From positions 1-64,000 of the forward strand of contig CAYRSS010000012.1 of the NCBI GenBank assembly GCA_964426945.1: a stretch of DNA of 64,000 nt. The letters run 5' to 3'. This DNA comes from CAYRSS01 sp964426945 (GTDB lineage Bacteria; Planctomycetota; Phycisphaerae; UBA1845). Under the pieces are notes generated by a model. It had not been told where the DNA came from and did not search any database. It saw nothing but the letters and a program-made list of their open reading frames with translations. The position numbers were made by a program, and so were the translations under genes. This document shows positions 50,785 through 59,499 of this stretch, piece by piece; the first letter of the stretch is position 1, and each line of letters starts with the position of its first letter.

Positions 50785-53655
50785 TCAGGCCTGGGTTGCG
50801 CGGGCGGCGTGTTGGCGGAGGAAGCGACCGGTGTGGCTCACCGCGCAGGCGGCGACGGCTTCGGGCGTGCCCTCGGCGACGACCCGGCCGCCGCCCTCGC
50901 CGCCCTCCGGGCCGAGGTCGATGACCCAGTCAGCCAGCCGGATAACGTCGAGGTTGTGCTCAATCACCAGCACGCTGTGGCCGCGGTCGACCAGGCGGTT
51001 GAGCACCGCCATCAGCACGTGGACGTCGCCGAAGTGGAGGCCGGTGGTGGGTTCGTCGAGGATGTAGATCGTCCGCCCCTCGGTCGACTTGCCCAGCTCC
51101 CCCGCCAGCTTGACGCGCTGGGCTTCGCCGCCGGAGAGGGTGTCGCCCGACTGGCCCAGCTTCAGGTAGCCCAGGCCGACGTCTTTGAGCGCGGTAAGAC
51201 GCTGGCGGACGTTGGCGAAGCTCTCGAAGAACTGGCAGGCCTCCTCCACGCGCATGTCGAGCACGTCGGCGATGCTGCGGCCGCGGAAGCGAATCTCAAG
51301 CGTCTCGCGGGCGAAGCGGCTGCCGTTGCAGGCGTCACAGCGCACGAACACGTCGGGCAGGAAGTGCATCTCGATCCGCCGCACGCCCTGCCCGCGGCAG
51401 CGCTCGCAGCGGCCGCCCTTGACGTTGAAGCTGAACCGCTCGGGCCCGTAGCCGCGAATCCGCGAATCGCGAGTCTTGGCGTACAACTGGCGGATGAGGT
51501 CGAACACGCCGACGTAGGTGGCGGGATTGCTCCGCGGCGTGCGCCCGATAGGCGCCTGGTTGATCTCGATCACCTTGTCGACCAGTTCGGCGCCGACGAT
51601 CCGCGTATGAGCGCCCGGCCGCGGTCCGCCGCCCTGCAGCGAGCGCCGAAGGGCCCGCAGCAGCACCTGGTTGATCAGCGTGCTCTTGCCACTGCCGGAG
51701 ACGCCAGTGACACACACAAACACGCCCAGCGGAATCCGGACCGTGAGGTCGCGGAGGTTGTGCTCGCGGGCGCCCTGGATCTCGATCGTGGTCCGCGGAT
51801 CGGGGGTCCGGCGCTGCTCGGGCGGGGCGATGGTTCGCTCGCCGGTGAGGTACTTCGCGGTGATCGACCGGCGGTCGGCGAGCACCTCCGCGAGCGTGCC
51901 CGCGGCGAGGATGTGCCCCCCGCGTTCCCCCGCGCCGGGGCCGACGTCGACGACGTAGTTCGCCCGCCGGATGATCTGCTCGTCGTGTTCGACGACGATC
52001 ACGGTGTTGCCCAGTTCTGACAGGCGAGCCAGGATGGCGGCGAGGCGGTCGCTGTCGCGGGCGTGCAGGCCGACGGTCGGCTCGTCGAGCACGTAACACA
52101 CGCCGACCAGCCCGCTGCCGATCTGCGTGGCGAGCCGGATGCGCTGGGCCTCGCCGCCGGAGAGGGTCGCGCTCGCCCGGCTCAGCGACAGGTAATGCAC
52201 GCCGACCTCGACCAGGAACCGCAACCGCGCCGAAATCTCCCGCAGCAGAGGCTGGGCCACGGCGGCCGACTCCCCCTCGAACCGCAGCCCCTCAAAGAAC
52301 GCCGCGGCCTCGACCACGGTCATGCGGACGATGTCCGCAATGGTCCGCCCCGCCACGCGTACGCACAGGGCGCTGGGGTTGAGCCTCGCCCCGTGGCAGT
52401 CGGGACACGGGGCCTCCGAGAGAAACGAGTGCAGCCGCTGCTTGACCTTCTCCGATTCGGTGCCCTCCCACCGTCTCAGGAGGTCGGGAATCACGCCGCC
52501 GAAGGAGCCCTCGAACTTCGCTTCGTCCTGGCTGGTGGTGCCGAAGAGGAGAATCCGCCGCTTGGCCTCGGGGAGGTTGCGAAACGGCGCATCGGGCAGC
52601 ACCGCGAAGCGCTCGCAAAACTCGGCGAGCTGTCGGGCGTAGCCGGAGACGGCCGGCTCCTCCCCGGCTTCCTTCACCCGCGCCGCTGACGCGCCGCGGC
52701 CCGCCGTGCGCCAGGCCGCGACGGCGCCGGCGGCGATGGACAGGTTGGCGTCGGGCACGACCAGATCGGGATCGAACTCCAGCCGCGTGCCCAGGCCGTC
52801 GCAGGTCGGGCACGCCCCGTGCGGCGAGTTGAAGCTGAACAGCCGCGGCGACAGTTCGTCGAGCCGCACGTCGGGATGCTGGGGGCAGGCCAGCGCCGCA
52901 CTGAAACCCTCGTCGCTGAACACGCCGGGCGACGACTCCATCGCGATGATGACGCTTCCGCCCGCGAGACGGGCGGCGGTTTCGATGCTGTCGGCCAGCC
53001 GTTGCGCGACGCCCTCCTTGACCGTGAGCCGGTCGATGACGACGTCGATGGTGTGCTTCCGGTTGGCGGCCAGCGGGGCCAGTTCCTCGATGAGGCTCAT
53101 TGTCCCGTTCACGCGGACGCGGATGTAGCCGTCGCGGAGCATGTCAGCGAGGACTGTCTTGTGCGCCCCGCGCTGCTCGCGCACGATCGGCGCGAGGACC
53201 ATCACGCGCGAGCCTTCGGGGGCGGTGAGCACGGAGTCGACCATCTGCGCGGTCGTCCGGCGGACGATGGGCGTGTCGCACCGCGGGCAGCGCGGCTCGC
53301 CGAGGCGGGCGAACAGCACGCGGAGGAAGTCGTAGATCTCGGTCGTGGTGGCGACGATGGACCGCGGGCTCGCAGTCGTCGCGCGCTGGTCGATGGCGAT
53401 GGTCGGACAGAGCCCGTCGATCCGGTCGACATCCGGCTTGGGCATCTGCTCGAGAAACTGCCGGGCCGAGGTGGAGAGGGACTCGACGTAGCGCCGCTGT
53501 CCCTCCGCATAGATGGTGTCGAACGCGAGCGAGCTCTTCCCGGAGCCCGACGGCCCCGCGATGACCGTGAGCAGCCCGCGGGGGACGTCGACGCTGACAT
53601 TCTTCAGGTTGTGCTCGCGGGCGCCGACGACGCGGATCGCAGCAGGCTCGGCCAT
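50785..53655 (-). CDS. uvrA: Excinuclease ABC subunit A
   Basis: DNA-damage recognition ATPase of nucleotide excision repair. The 956-residue protein has two ABC ATPase halves; the first opens with GPSGSGKSSLAFDTIYAEGQ at residues of about 34-53 and the second with GVSGSGKSTLIN. Zinc-finger Cys pairs are visible as CPRC, CPTC, CPDC, CERC and CDAC. The signature LSGGEAQRIRLA and LSGGEAQRVKLA occur in the two halves, and DEPTTGLHF and DEPTVGLHA follow. Length is normal (about 940 to 960). It ends close to a terminator shared with the convergent giant gene. uvrB and uvrC are not in the window. Confidence 0.96.
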   Translation of the reverse strand: MAEPAAIRVVGAREHNLKNVSVDVPRGLLTVIAGPSGSGKSSLAFDTIYAEGQRRYVESLSTSARQFLEQMPKPDVDRIDGLCPTIAIDQRATTASPRSIVATTTEIYDFLRVLFARLGEPRCPRCDTPIVRRTTAQMVDSVLTAPEGSRVMVLAPIVREQRGAHKTVLADMLRDGYIRVRVNGTMSLIEELAPLAANRKHTIDVVIDRLTVKEGVAQRLADSIETAARLAGGSVIIAMESSPGVFSDEGFSAALACPQHPDVRLDELSPRLFSFNSPHGACPTCDGLGTRLEFDPDLVVPDANLSIAAGAVAAWRTAGRGASAARVKEAGEEPAVSGYARQLAEFCERFAVLPDAPFRNLPEAKRRILLFGTTSQDEAKFEGSFGGVIPDLLRRWEGTESEKVKQRLHSFLSEAPCPDCHGARLNPSALCVRVAGRTIADIVRMTVVEAAAFFEGLRFEGESAAVAQPLLREISARLRFLVEVGVHYLSLSRASATLSGGEAQRIRLATQIGSGLVGVCYVLDEPTVGLHARDSDRLAAILARLSELGNTVIVVEHDEQIIRRANYVVDVGPGAGERGGHILAAGTLAEVLADRRSITAKYLTGERTIAPPEQRRTPDPRTTIEIQGAREHNLRDLTVRIPLGVFVCVTGVSGSGKSTLINQVLLRALRRSLQGGGPRPGAHTRIVGAELVDKVIEINQAPIGRTPRSNPATYVGVFDLIRQLYAKTRDSRIRGYGPERFSFNVKGGRCERCRGQGVRRIEMHFLPDVFVRCDACNGSRFARETLEIRFRGRSIADVLDMRVEEACQFFESFANVRQRLTALKDVGLGYLKLGQSGDTLSGGEAQRVKLAGELGKSTEGRTIYILDEPTTGLHFGDVHVLMAVLNRLVDRGHSVLVIEHNLDVIRLADWVIDLGPEGGEGGGRVVAEGTPEAVAACAVSHTGRFLRQHAARATQA

Positions 53656-54314
53656 GCGCGGGCGTTCCTCCGAGACAGGGCGTGACCGGATCCGGCCGCG
53701 GCGCTCGTCATCCTACGAGGGCGGGCCGGATCCGCGAGCGCCAGCCCTCCGGCCTGTGATCCTCGTCCGCCCCGCAGCGCGGCGTGAGCGTACTGGCCGC
53801 CAGCCGACCCGGCAAACGGCGCAACCGGCTGCGCCCGTGATGCAAACGCGAAATCAGCCGAGGCTGGATTCCGTCTGAGGCTGCCCTGCGGGCCGCGTCG
53901 ATGGAGTTTACCAGACCCGCGCTGCCGACTTCAGGCGCCGGCCCCGTTCGGGGCGTGTCTGAAACGGTGCGGGTGCAACCGCGACGCGCGGAGGCCGATA
54001 GAGGCAGGAGTCGCGCCCGCAGCGCCTCGCCGTGCGCTGGGCCTTACAAGTACGCACGGCGTGACAGTCCTGATAATGGACCGCGCTTTTCGTGAAACCT
54101 ATACTGGAAGGGTGCGGGTCGAGAACTCACGCCGGCCACCGGAGGCCTGGAGGGGATCACGCACCGGGCCAAGGGGTATCACCGCCACGTCAGGTTCTTC
54201 GCGTCCCTGGGCGCGGACGACTTCGCGGCGTGATAAGCCCGGACCATCCGCAGCCGATCTGATCCGCGTGCCGGTTGACAGCCGGCGACGTATCGAAGCG
54301 AAAAAGGAGTCGTC
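53656..54314. other. 659-base gap upstream of the S41 protease
   Basis: Between uvrA and the divergent processing protease gene. No convincing gene is seen; the small open frames lack ribosome binding sites and family features. It includes a candidate promoter at 54077-54105. Confidence 0.5.
54077..54105 (+). promoter_or_regulatory. Candidate promoter of the S41 protease gene
   Basis: TGGACC, 17 bases, TATACT on the plus strand. A leader of about 200 bases would precede the ATG at 54315, which has AAGGAG at a proper distance. Confidence 0.4.
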
Positions 54315-56873
54315 ATGGCACAACTTCCGTCCCTGCGACGTCGTATGAGCGGCCTCTGGCTGGTCGCGGCCCTACTGCTGACCGGGCCTGTGCGGGCCGG
54401 CGATGTACAGAACGTCCGCACGGCGGCGTCTACCGACCCGGCGCAGCGCGCGATCCGGCTGATCGAGGCCGGCGAATTCGACAAGGCGGCGAAGGCCGTC
54501 GAGGCGGCGGAGACGCGGACGGACATGGTCCGCCGCGTGGCGGAGTGGCTGGCGGATTATCAGAAAGAGCAGGCCGAGCGCCTGGCCGCGAACAAGGCGG
54601 ACCTCGACAAGTACATCGGGTATGCCAAGCAGCGCTACGAGCGCCGGGAGTTCCGCGATGCGCTCGGGTGGGCGATGGCGGGCGCCGATGTCGCCGAGGA
54701 TCGTGAAGCGTACCTCCGCTCGCCCTGGTTGCAGGAACTCGTCAAGAGCTCGCTCGCCGAGGCGGAGAAGATGCGCGACGAGCACGAGTGGCGCGACGCC
54801 TGGCACATTTACTACCGCCTGGCCGAGCTGTTCGAGAACAACCCGGCGTACAAGAAGCTAGAGCGTGACATGCTCACGCACCTGCGCCTCGACGTCATGT
54901 TCGGCGAGGACTCGAACTGGCAGGAAGGGCTCAAGGACGTGCGCTGGAGCGACGCAGAGACCGCCTTCGAGTACATCGACCGGCTGTACGTCCGCCAGGC
55001 CGACTTCCGCGAAATCGCAGTGGCGGCGCTGGAACACATGCAGATTCTCAGTGAGTCGCAGACCGCCCGCACCCAGTTCGCCCGCCTGGGCGATCCGATC
55101 GACCGGGAGAGCTTCCGCAGCCGCCTCGATGAATTGCTGACGCAGGTCAAGGCCGAGCCGACCTACCCGCGGAAGGACGCGGTGAAGGTGTTCCGCCGTG
55201 TGCTGCAGATCAACGACGAGACCGTGCAGATTCCCAAGGCCCTGCTCATCAGCGAGCTGATGCGCGGCGCGCTCACTCCGCTGGACGAATACACCACGAT
55301 GATCTGGCCGGCGGAGGCCGAGGAGTTTGAGAAGCACACCCGCGGCGACTTCATCGGCGTGGGCATCTCGATCGTCAAGAACGCCACCGACGAAATCGAA
55401 GTGCAGAGCCCGCTCGAGGACACGCCTGCCTACAAGAAGGGCATTCAGCCGGGCGACATCATCACGAAGGTCGATGGCGTGAGCCTTAAGGGCTACTCGC
55501 TGACCAAGACCGTTTCGACCATCACCGGACCCAAGGGATCTGACGTCACGCTGACGATCCGTCGCGACGGCGAAGAGATGGACATCGAGATGCGGCGCGA
55601 GGTGATCCGCATCCGGTCGGTGAAGGGCGTAGCCCGCGACGTGGAGGAGCCGACGAAGTGGAACCACTGGCTCGACAAAGACATGGGCATCGGCTACGCC
55701 CGCCTCAACGGGTTTCAGGGCAACACCACGGAGGATCTGTACAACACGATTACCGAACTGCAGGCGAAGGGGATGAAGGGCTTCGTGCTCGACCTTCGCG
55801 GCAATCCGGGCGGCCTGCTCACCGCCGCGCACGAGGTGACTTCACTGTTCCTGCCCAAAAACGCCCCGGTCGTCAGCACCAAGGGCCGTCTGCCGGGCGA
55901 GGACCAGGCGCTGGGCGCCGCCTTCGAGGGCGCCGGCCCGTTTCCGACCCTCCCCCTGGTCGTGCTGGTGGACGAGCACAGCGCCAGCGCCTCGGAGATC
56001 GTCTCGGGCGCGCTGCGCGACAACAACCGCGCCACGGTCATCGGCCAGCGCACGTTCGGCAAGTTCAGCGTGCAGAATCTCATCCCGCTGGGCCGCTCCA
56101 GCGCGAAGCTGAAGATCACCACGGCGAAGTACTTCCTGCCCAACGGGGATTCGCTGCATCGCGACGACGACTCGAAGCGATGGGGCGTGCAGCCCAACAT
56201 CGACGTGCCGCTGGTCAACAAGGAGCAGTGGAACGTGTACCAGATGCGCCGCGACGCCGACCGCATCGGTCCCGCGCCGACCGCGCGCAACGGCGAGGGC
56301 GAGGAGAAGGTCATCGTCGAGGACGGCGCGGTCATCGAACTCGCCGGCGACGAGAAGCCGGCTGACAAGGACGAGAAGAGCGACACGCCCGAGCGGGTCT
56401 ACGAGCGGTTCAAGATCCGCGGCATGGACCCCTCGCGGGTGAGCATCACCGCGGCGAACGAGGACAAGCCCGCGGGCGATACTGAAGCCACCGCGACCGA
56501 GACGCCCAAGCCAGAGGCTCCGCCGGTGATCAAGGTCGGCGGCCAGCCGGCGCAGGTCGTCGCGAAGGACAAGGCCGGCGCGGAACTGAAGATCGCCGAC
56601 GCGAAGATGGACGGCGACCACATCCGCATCTATGCCGTTAACGCCGCGGGTGAGAAGGTCGAAGTCGAAACGCTGATGATCGAGGAGAAGCTGGCCCGCA
56701 AGGACACGCTTCCGCCCCTTGAGCAGCTTGACGAGAACACGAGGCCGAAGATCGACCCGCAGATCGACACCGCCCTACTGGTCATGCGGGCGAAGCTGCT
56801 GGCGACCGGGAGCGACCCGCAGAAGATGGCTGCGGCGCCGATCCTGGAAGAGAAGAAGTCGGCACACCCGTAG
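54315..56873 (+). CDS. S41 C-terminal processing protease with N- and C-terminal extensions
   Basis: A secreted or periplasmic serine protease of the tail-specific (CtpA/Prc) family. The 852-residue product has a signal peptide (about 1-28, hydrophobic SGLWLVAALLLTGPVRA), a helical N-terminal region to about residue 330, a PDZ domain (about 345-430, GVGISIV...GIQPGDIITKVDG), and the catalytic core. Ser558 in HSASASEIVSG and Lys583 in TFGKFSVQ form the Ser-Lys dyad with the same 25-residue spacing as in Prc; the motif has Phe where Gly is usual after Lys. A 230-residue C-terminal extension rich in Lys, Glu and Ala follows. A terminator lies after the stop. Substrates unknown. Confidence 0.9.
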   Translation: MAQLPSLRRRMSGLWLVAALLLTGPVRAGDVQNVRTAASTDPAQRAIRLIEAGEFDKAAKAVEAAETRTDMVRRVAEWLADYQKEQAERLAANKADLDKYIGYAKQRYERREFRDALGWAMAGADVAEDREAYLRSPWLQELVKSSLAEAEKMRDEHEWRDAWHIYYRLAELFENNPAYKKLERDMLTHLRLDVMFGEDSNWQEGLKDVRWSDAETAFEYIDRLYVRQADFREIAVAALEHMQILSESQTARTQFARLGDPIDRESFRSRLDELLTQVKAEPTYPRKDAVKVFRRVLQINDETVQIPKALLISELMRGALTPLDEYTTMIWPAEAEEFEKHTRGDFIGVGISIVKNATDEIEVQSPLEDTPAYKKGIQPGDIITKVDGVSLKGYSLTKTVSTITGPKGSDVTLTIRRDGEEMDIEMRREVIRIRSVKGVARDVEEPTKWNHWLDKDMGIGYARLNGFQGNTTEDLYNTITELQAKGMKGFVLDLRGNPGGLLTAAHEVTSLFLPKNAPVVSTKGRLPGEDQALGAAFEGAGPFPTLPLVVLVDEHSASASEIVSGALRDNNRATVIGQRTFGKFSVQNLIPLGRSSAKLKITTAKYFLPNGDSLHRDDDSKRWGVQPNIDVPLVNKEQWNVYQMRRDADRIGPAPTARNGEGEEKVIVEDGAVIELAGDEKPADKDEKSDTPERVYERFKIRGMDPSRVSITAANEDKPAGDTEATATETPKPEAPPVIKVGGQPAQVVAKDKAGAELKIADAKMDGDHIRIYAVNAAGEKVEVETLMIEEKLARKDTLPPLEQLDENTRPKIDPQIDTALLVMRAKLLATGSDPQKMAAAPILEEKKSAHP

Positions 56874-56919
56874 GGCGTCGAAGCGATTCAAACGGCGCCG
56901 CCTCAGCAGCGCCATGCAC

Positions 56920-56967
56920 CGGCCGACGTCGGGCCCCTGCGGGGTCCGGCGTCGGCCGGCGGCGTTT
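56920..56967. terminator. Strong hairpin terminator
   Basis: CCGGCCGACG and CGTCGGCCGG pair perfectly and enclose a further CCCC/GGGG pair; GGCGTTTT follows. It lies between the convergent protease and GH13 genes. Confidence 0.8.
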
Positions 56968-56995
56968 TACTGTCCGGCCGGCGGCGGTGCAGGCG

Positions 56996-59302
56996 TCACG
57001 GTCCGGTCATTCCCCCAGTGAACTCGTCCACGTCGTTGACGTTGACCCGGCCATCCTCGTTGAAGTCCGCGGCCAGGCCGCAGCCCGCGTCGCCGACGCG
57101 CTGCTGAAGAAGGTGGTAGTCGAACAGGTCGGTGCGGCCATCGCCGCTCAGGTCGGTGCCGCGGCCCGGGGCGTCGGCATACCGGAACACCAGCAGCCCC
57201 ATGCGCGGCACGGTGATCGTCGCCGACTGGCCGTAGCCGCTCCACGAGACCCCCTCGGTTGTCACCGCCCCGCCGTTGCCCGAGCCGTTGCCGTCGTAGA
57301 CCGAGGCCTGGCTGTTGACGATTTCGTACCAGGTGCCCGGCTGGGGGAAGCCGACGCGGTAGTTGTTCAGGTCGTTGTTGTTGAAGCTGGCGACGATCAG
57401 CAGGTCGTTGCCACTGAAGTGCCAGCGGTGCATCGTGAGCACGTTGTTGCTTTCGTCGATCTGGTTGATCTCGACGGGCGAGTCGGAGCGCAGGGCACAG
57501 TTGCTGCGACGTGCCTTGATGATGTCGCGGAAGTAGAGAACGATCGGCGCGCGGGAGACCGCCTTCGACCAGTCGATGCGGTTGTTCCATCCGCTGTTGA
57601 ACTGGATCTCCTCGACCCACTCACCGCCCATCAGGAACATCGGGATGCCCGGCGCGAACATCGTCAGTCCCTGGGCCAGCTTGGCCCGCCCGCGGGCCCA
57701 GACGCTGTTCGGGTTGCCGCCGTCGATCTCCACGGTGAGCCGCAGGCCGTTGCCGGCCTCGTCATGGCTCTCGACGTAGCGGACGAGCTTGGTCTTGTCG
57801 GGATAGGCGCCGTCGAGGATCGCGTTGCGAACCTTGACCATCTCCGGGTCGCCGAACGCGGCGTCGAACAGCTCCTGGCGCACGTCGTCAGCGAATCGGT
57901 CGTGCCACTGGCTGTCGAAGCCCGCGCCGCCCAGCCCGGTCGGGTTGGTGATGGCCACGGTGTTGGGCAGCTCTTCGGCGATGGACACCGCGTCGATCTT
58001 CCGGCGGTCGATCTCGTCGTTGATGCGGCGCATCAGGTCCCAGCCCGCCGGATAGCAGCCGTTGGGGTCGCGCATGAACGAAGTCGCATCCATGCGGAAG
58101 CCGTCGAGGCGGTAGTGCTCTAGCCAGTAGAGAATCGAGTCGGCGTAATAGTCGCGCACTTCCGACTTCCAGAACGCCGCCTGAGCGCCCCAGGGCGTAT
58201 CACACGCCGGCGCGTCGAAGTAGAGCTGGTTGCCGTTGTAATTCCACATGAAGTTGCCCGTGGGCGAGAAGTGGTTGAACACCACGTCGGTCAGCACCGC
58301 GATGCCGTTCTGGTGGAGCTTGTCGATCGTGTACTTCAGGTCGTCCGGGCTGCCGTAGGCGTTCTCGACGGCGTAGTTGGCGACCGGGTTGTAGCCCCAC
58401 GACTCGTGGAAATCGAACTCCGTCACCGGCATCAACTCGACGACGTTGACGCCGAGATAGAGCAGGTGGTCGAGGTGCGTGTCGACGATGTCGCGGAAGC
58501 GGCCGAGCCGATTCAGCCCGTCGTTGAGCCCCGAAAACGTACCGACGTGCAGTTCGTAGAGGATCATCTCCTCCCAGGGCATGGTCTTCCAACCCTCGTC
58601 GCCCCAGACATACGCGTCGTGGTCGACGATCAGCGAGTTGTTGTTGTCGGACGGATTGAGGGCCGCGGCGCGGGCGTCTTCCTTCCAGATCGAGTTGTTG
58701 AAGTAGAATTTGTAGGGGTGCCCGGCGACCGCGTTTGGTGCGAAGCCGGCCCAGTAACCGCCGGTGTTGGTCAGCGCCGTCGTGCCCCAGCTGTTGAACG
58801 CGCCGCGTACCGAGGCCGACGACGACCCCGGCGCCCACACGCGGAATACTGCGCCGTTGCCCGTCAGGCTGGCGCCCAGCGGGGCGTGGGTGAAGCTCGT
58901 GAAGTTAAGCACCCAGCCGCCGTCGACCGGCGTGTTATCCGACGGGCCGCTGACGCTCAGGTAGTCGATGTCCCCCCCGCCGCCGGCGTCAGTGAGCTCG
59001 ATGTAGTAGCTGAGCGTCGTCCCCGGCAGCCCGGGGATGTCGACCTGCCAGATGTCGTAGGCCCCCTCCGTGCGCACCCAGTAGGCGCTGAGCCAGCCCG
59101 AGTTGTTGATGCGGGCGCGGGCCGAGGTGATGTCGTCGTGGAAGGTCTGGAACTTGATCGTGAAGGCCTGGTTGCCGATCGGGCACGCTGGCGAGCGATC
59201 AAGCCAGCCGATGTGCGACAGCCCGCTCCATTCGATGTTGCCGTCCTGGGCGGCGGCCGGGAGGAGTGCGAACAGAGCGGCAGCCACTGACGTTCCGAGC
59301 AT
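56996..59302 (-). CDS. Secreted GH13 alpha-glucan enzyme with dockerin-like end
   Basis: A 768-residue secreted glycoside hydrolase family 13 enzyme. Signal peptide about residues 1-19; a beta-rich N-terminal domain; a CBM48-like domain (about 148-235, GAVFRVWAPGSSSASVRGAFNSW); the catalytic (beta/alpha)8 barrel with Asp405 in DGFRMDAT, Glu443 in IAEELPN and Asp514 in ESHDEAGN; and a C-terminal beta domain. The last 55 residues have two dockerin-like EF hands, DLSGDGRTDLFDY and DFNEDGRVNVNDV. MILYELHVGTFS near residue 246 resembles branching enzyme or trehalohydrolase relatives. Exact activity (branching, amylase or hydrolysis) is unclear. The ATG has AAGGGGGGA seven bases upstream. Confidence 0.88.
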   Translation of the reverse strand: MLGTSVAAALFALLPAAAQDGNIEWSGLSHIGWLDRSPACPIGNQAFTIKFQTFHDDITSARARINNSGWLSAYWVRTEGAYDIWQVDIPGLPGTTLSYYIELTDAGGGGDIDYLSVSGPSDNTPVDGGWVLNFTSFTHAPLGASLTGNGAVFRVWAPGSSSASVRGAFNSWGTTALTNTGGYWAGFAPNAVAGHPYKFYFNNSIWKEDARAAALNPSDNNNSLIVDHDAYVWGDEGWKTMPWEEMILYELHVGTFSGLNDGLNRLGRFRDIVDTHLDHLLYLGVNVVELMPVTEFDFHESWGYNPVANYAVENAYGSPDDLKYTIDKLHQNGIAVLTDVVFNHFSPTGNFMWNYNGNQLYFDAPACDTPWGAQAAFWKSEVRDYYADSILYWLEHYRLDGFRMDATSFMRDPNGCYPAGWDLMRRINDEIDRRKIDAVSIAEELPNTVAITNPTGLGGAGFDSQWHDRFADDVRQELFDAAFGDPEMVKVRNAILDGAYPDKTKLVRYVESHDEAGNGLRLTVEIDGGNPNSVWARGRAKLAQGLTMFAPGIPMFLMGGEWVEEIQFNSGWNNRIDWSKAVSRAPIVLYFRDIIKARRSNCALRSDSPVEINQIDESNNVLTMHRWHFSGNDLLIVASFNNNDLNNYRVGFPQPGTWYEIVNSQASVYDGNGSGNGGAVTTEGVSWSGYGQSATITVPRMGLLVFRYADAPGRGTDLSGDGRTDLFDYHLLQQRVGDAGCGLAADFNEDGRVNVNDVDEFTGGMTGP

Positions 59303-59401
59303 GGTGAAATCCCCCCTTGGATAGCTGAAGCCCCAGCCGGCCGGCGTGCCGCCGGTCGGCCCCGGCCCCCTTGCGGCCCGCTCGCAAAGTCGGGCTGCTA
59401 C

Positions 59402-59413
59402 GCATTATAATGC
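59402..59413. promoter_or_regulatory. Palindromic TATAAT element between divergent genes
   Basis: GCATTATAATGC is a perfect 12-bp palindrome and includes a -10-like TATAAT on both strands. It lies midway between the divergent GH13 and esterase genes. No clear -35 is seen on either side, so an operator or shared promoter is possible. Confidence 0.35.
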
Positions 59414-59499
59414 CCGACCCCGGCCCCTAGTAGCGAAACTGAGGGATTCTCCGCGTTTGTTGGGGCGGAAACGCGGTCCCGGAGCCGAGAATAACGCTC

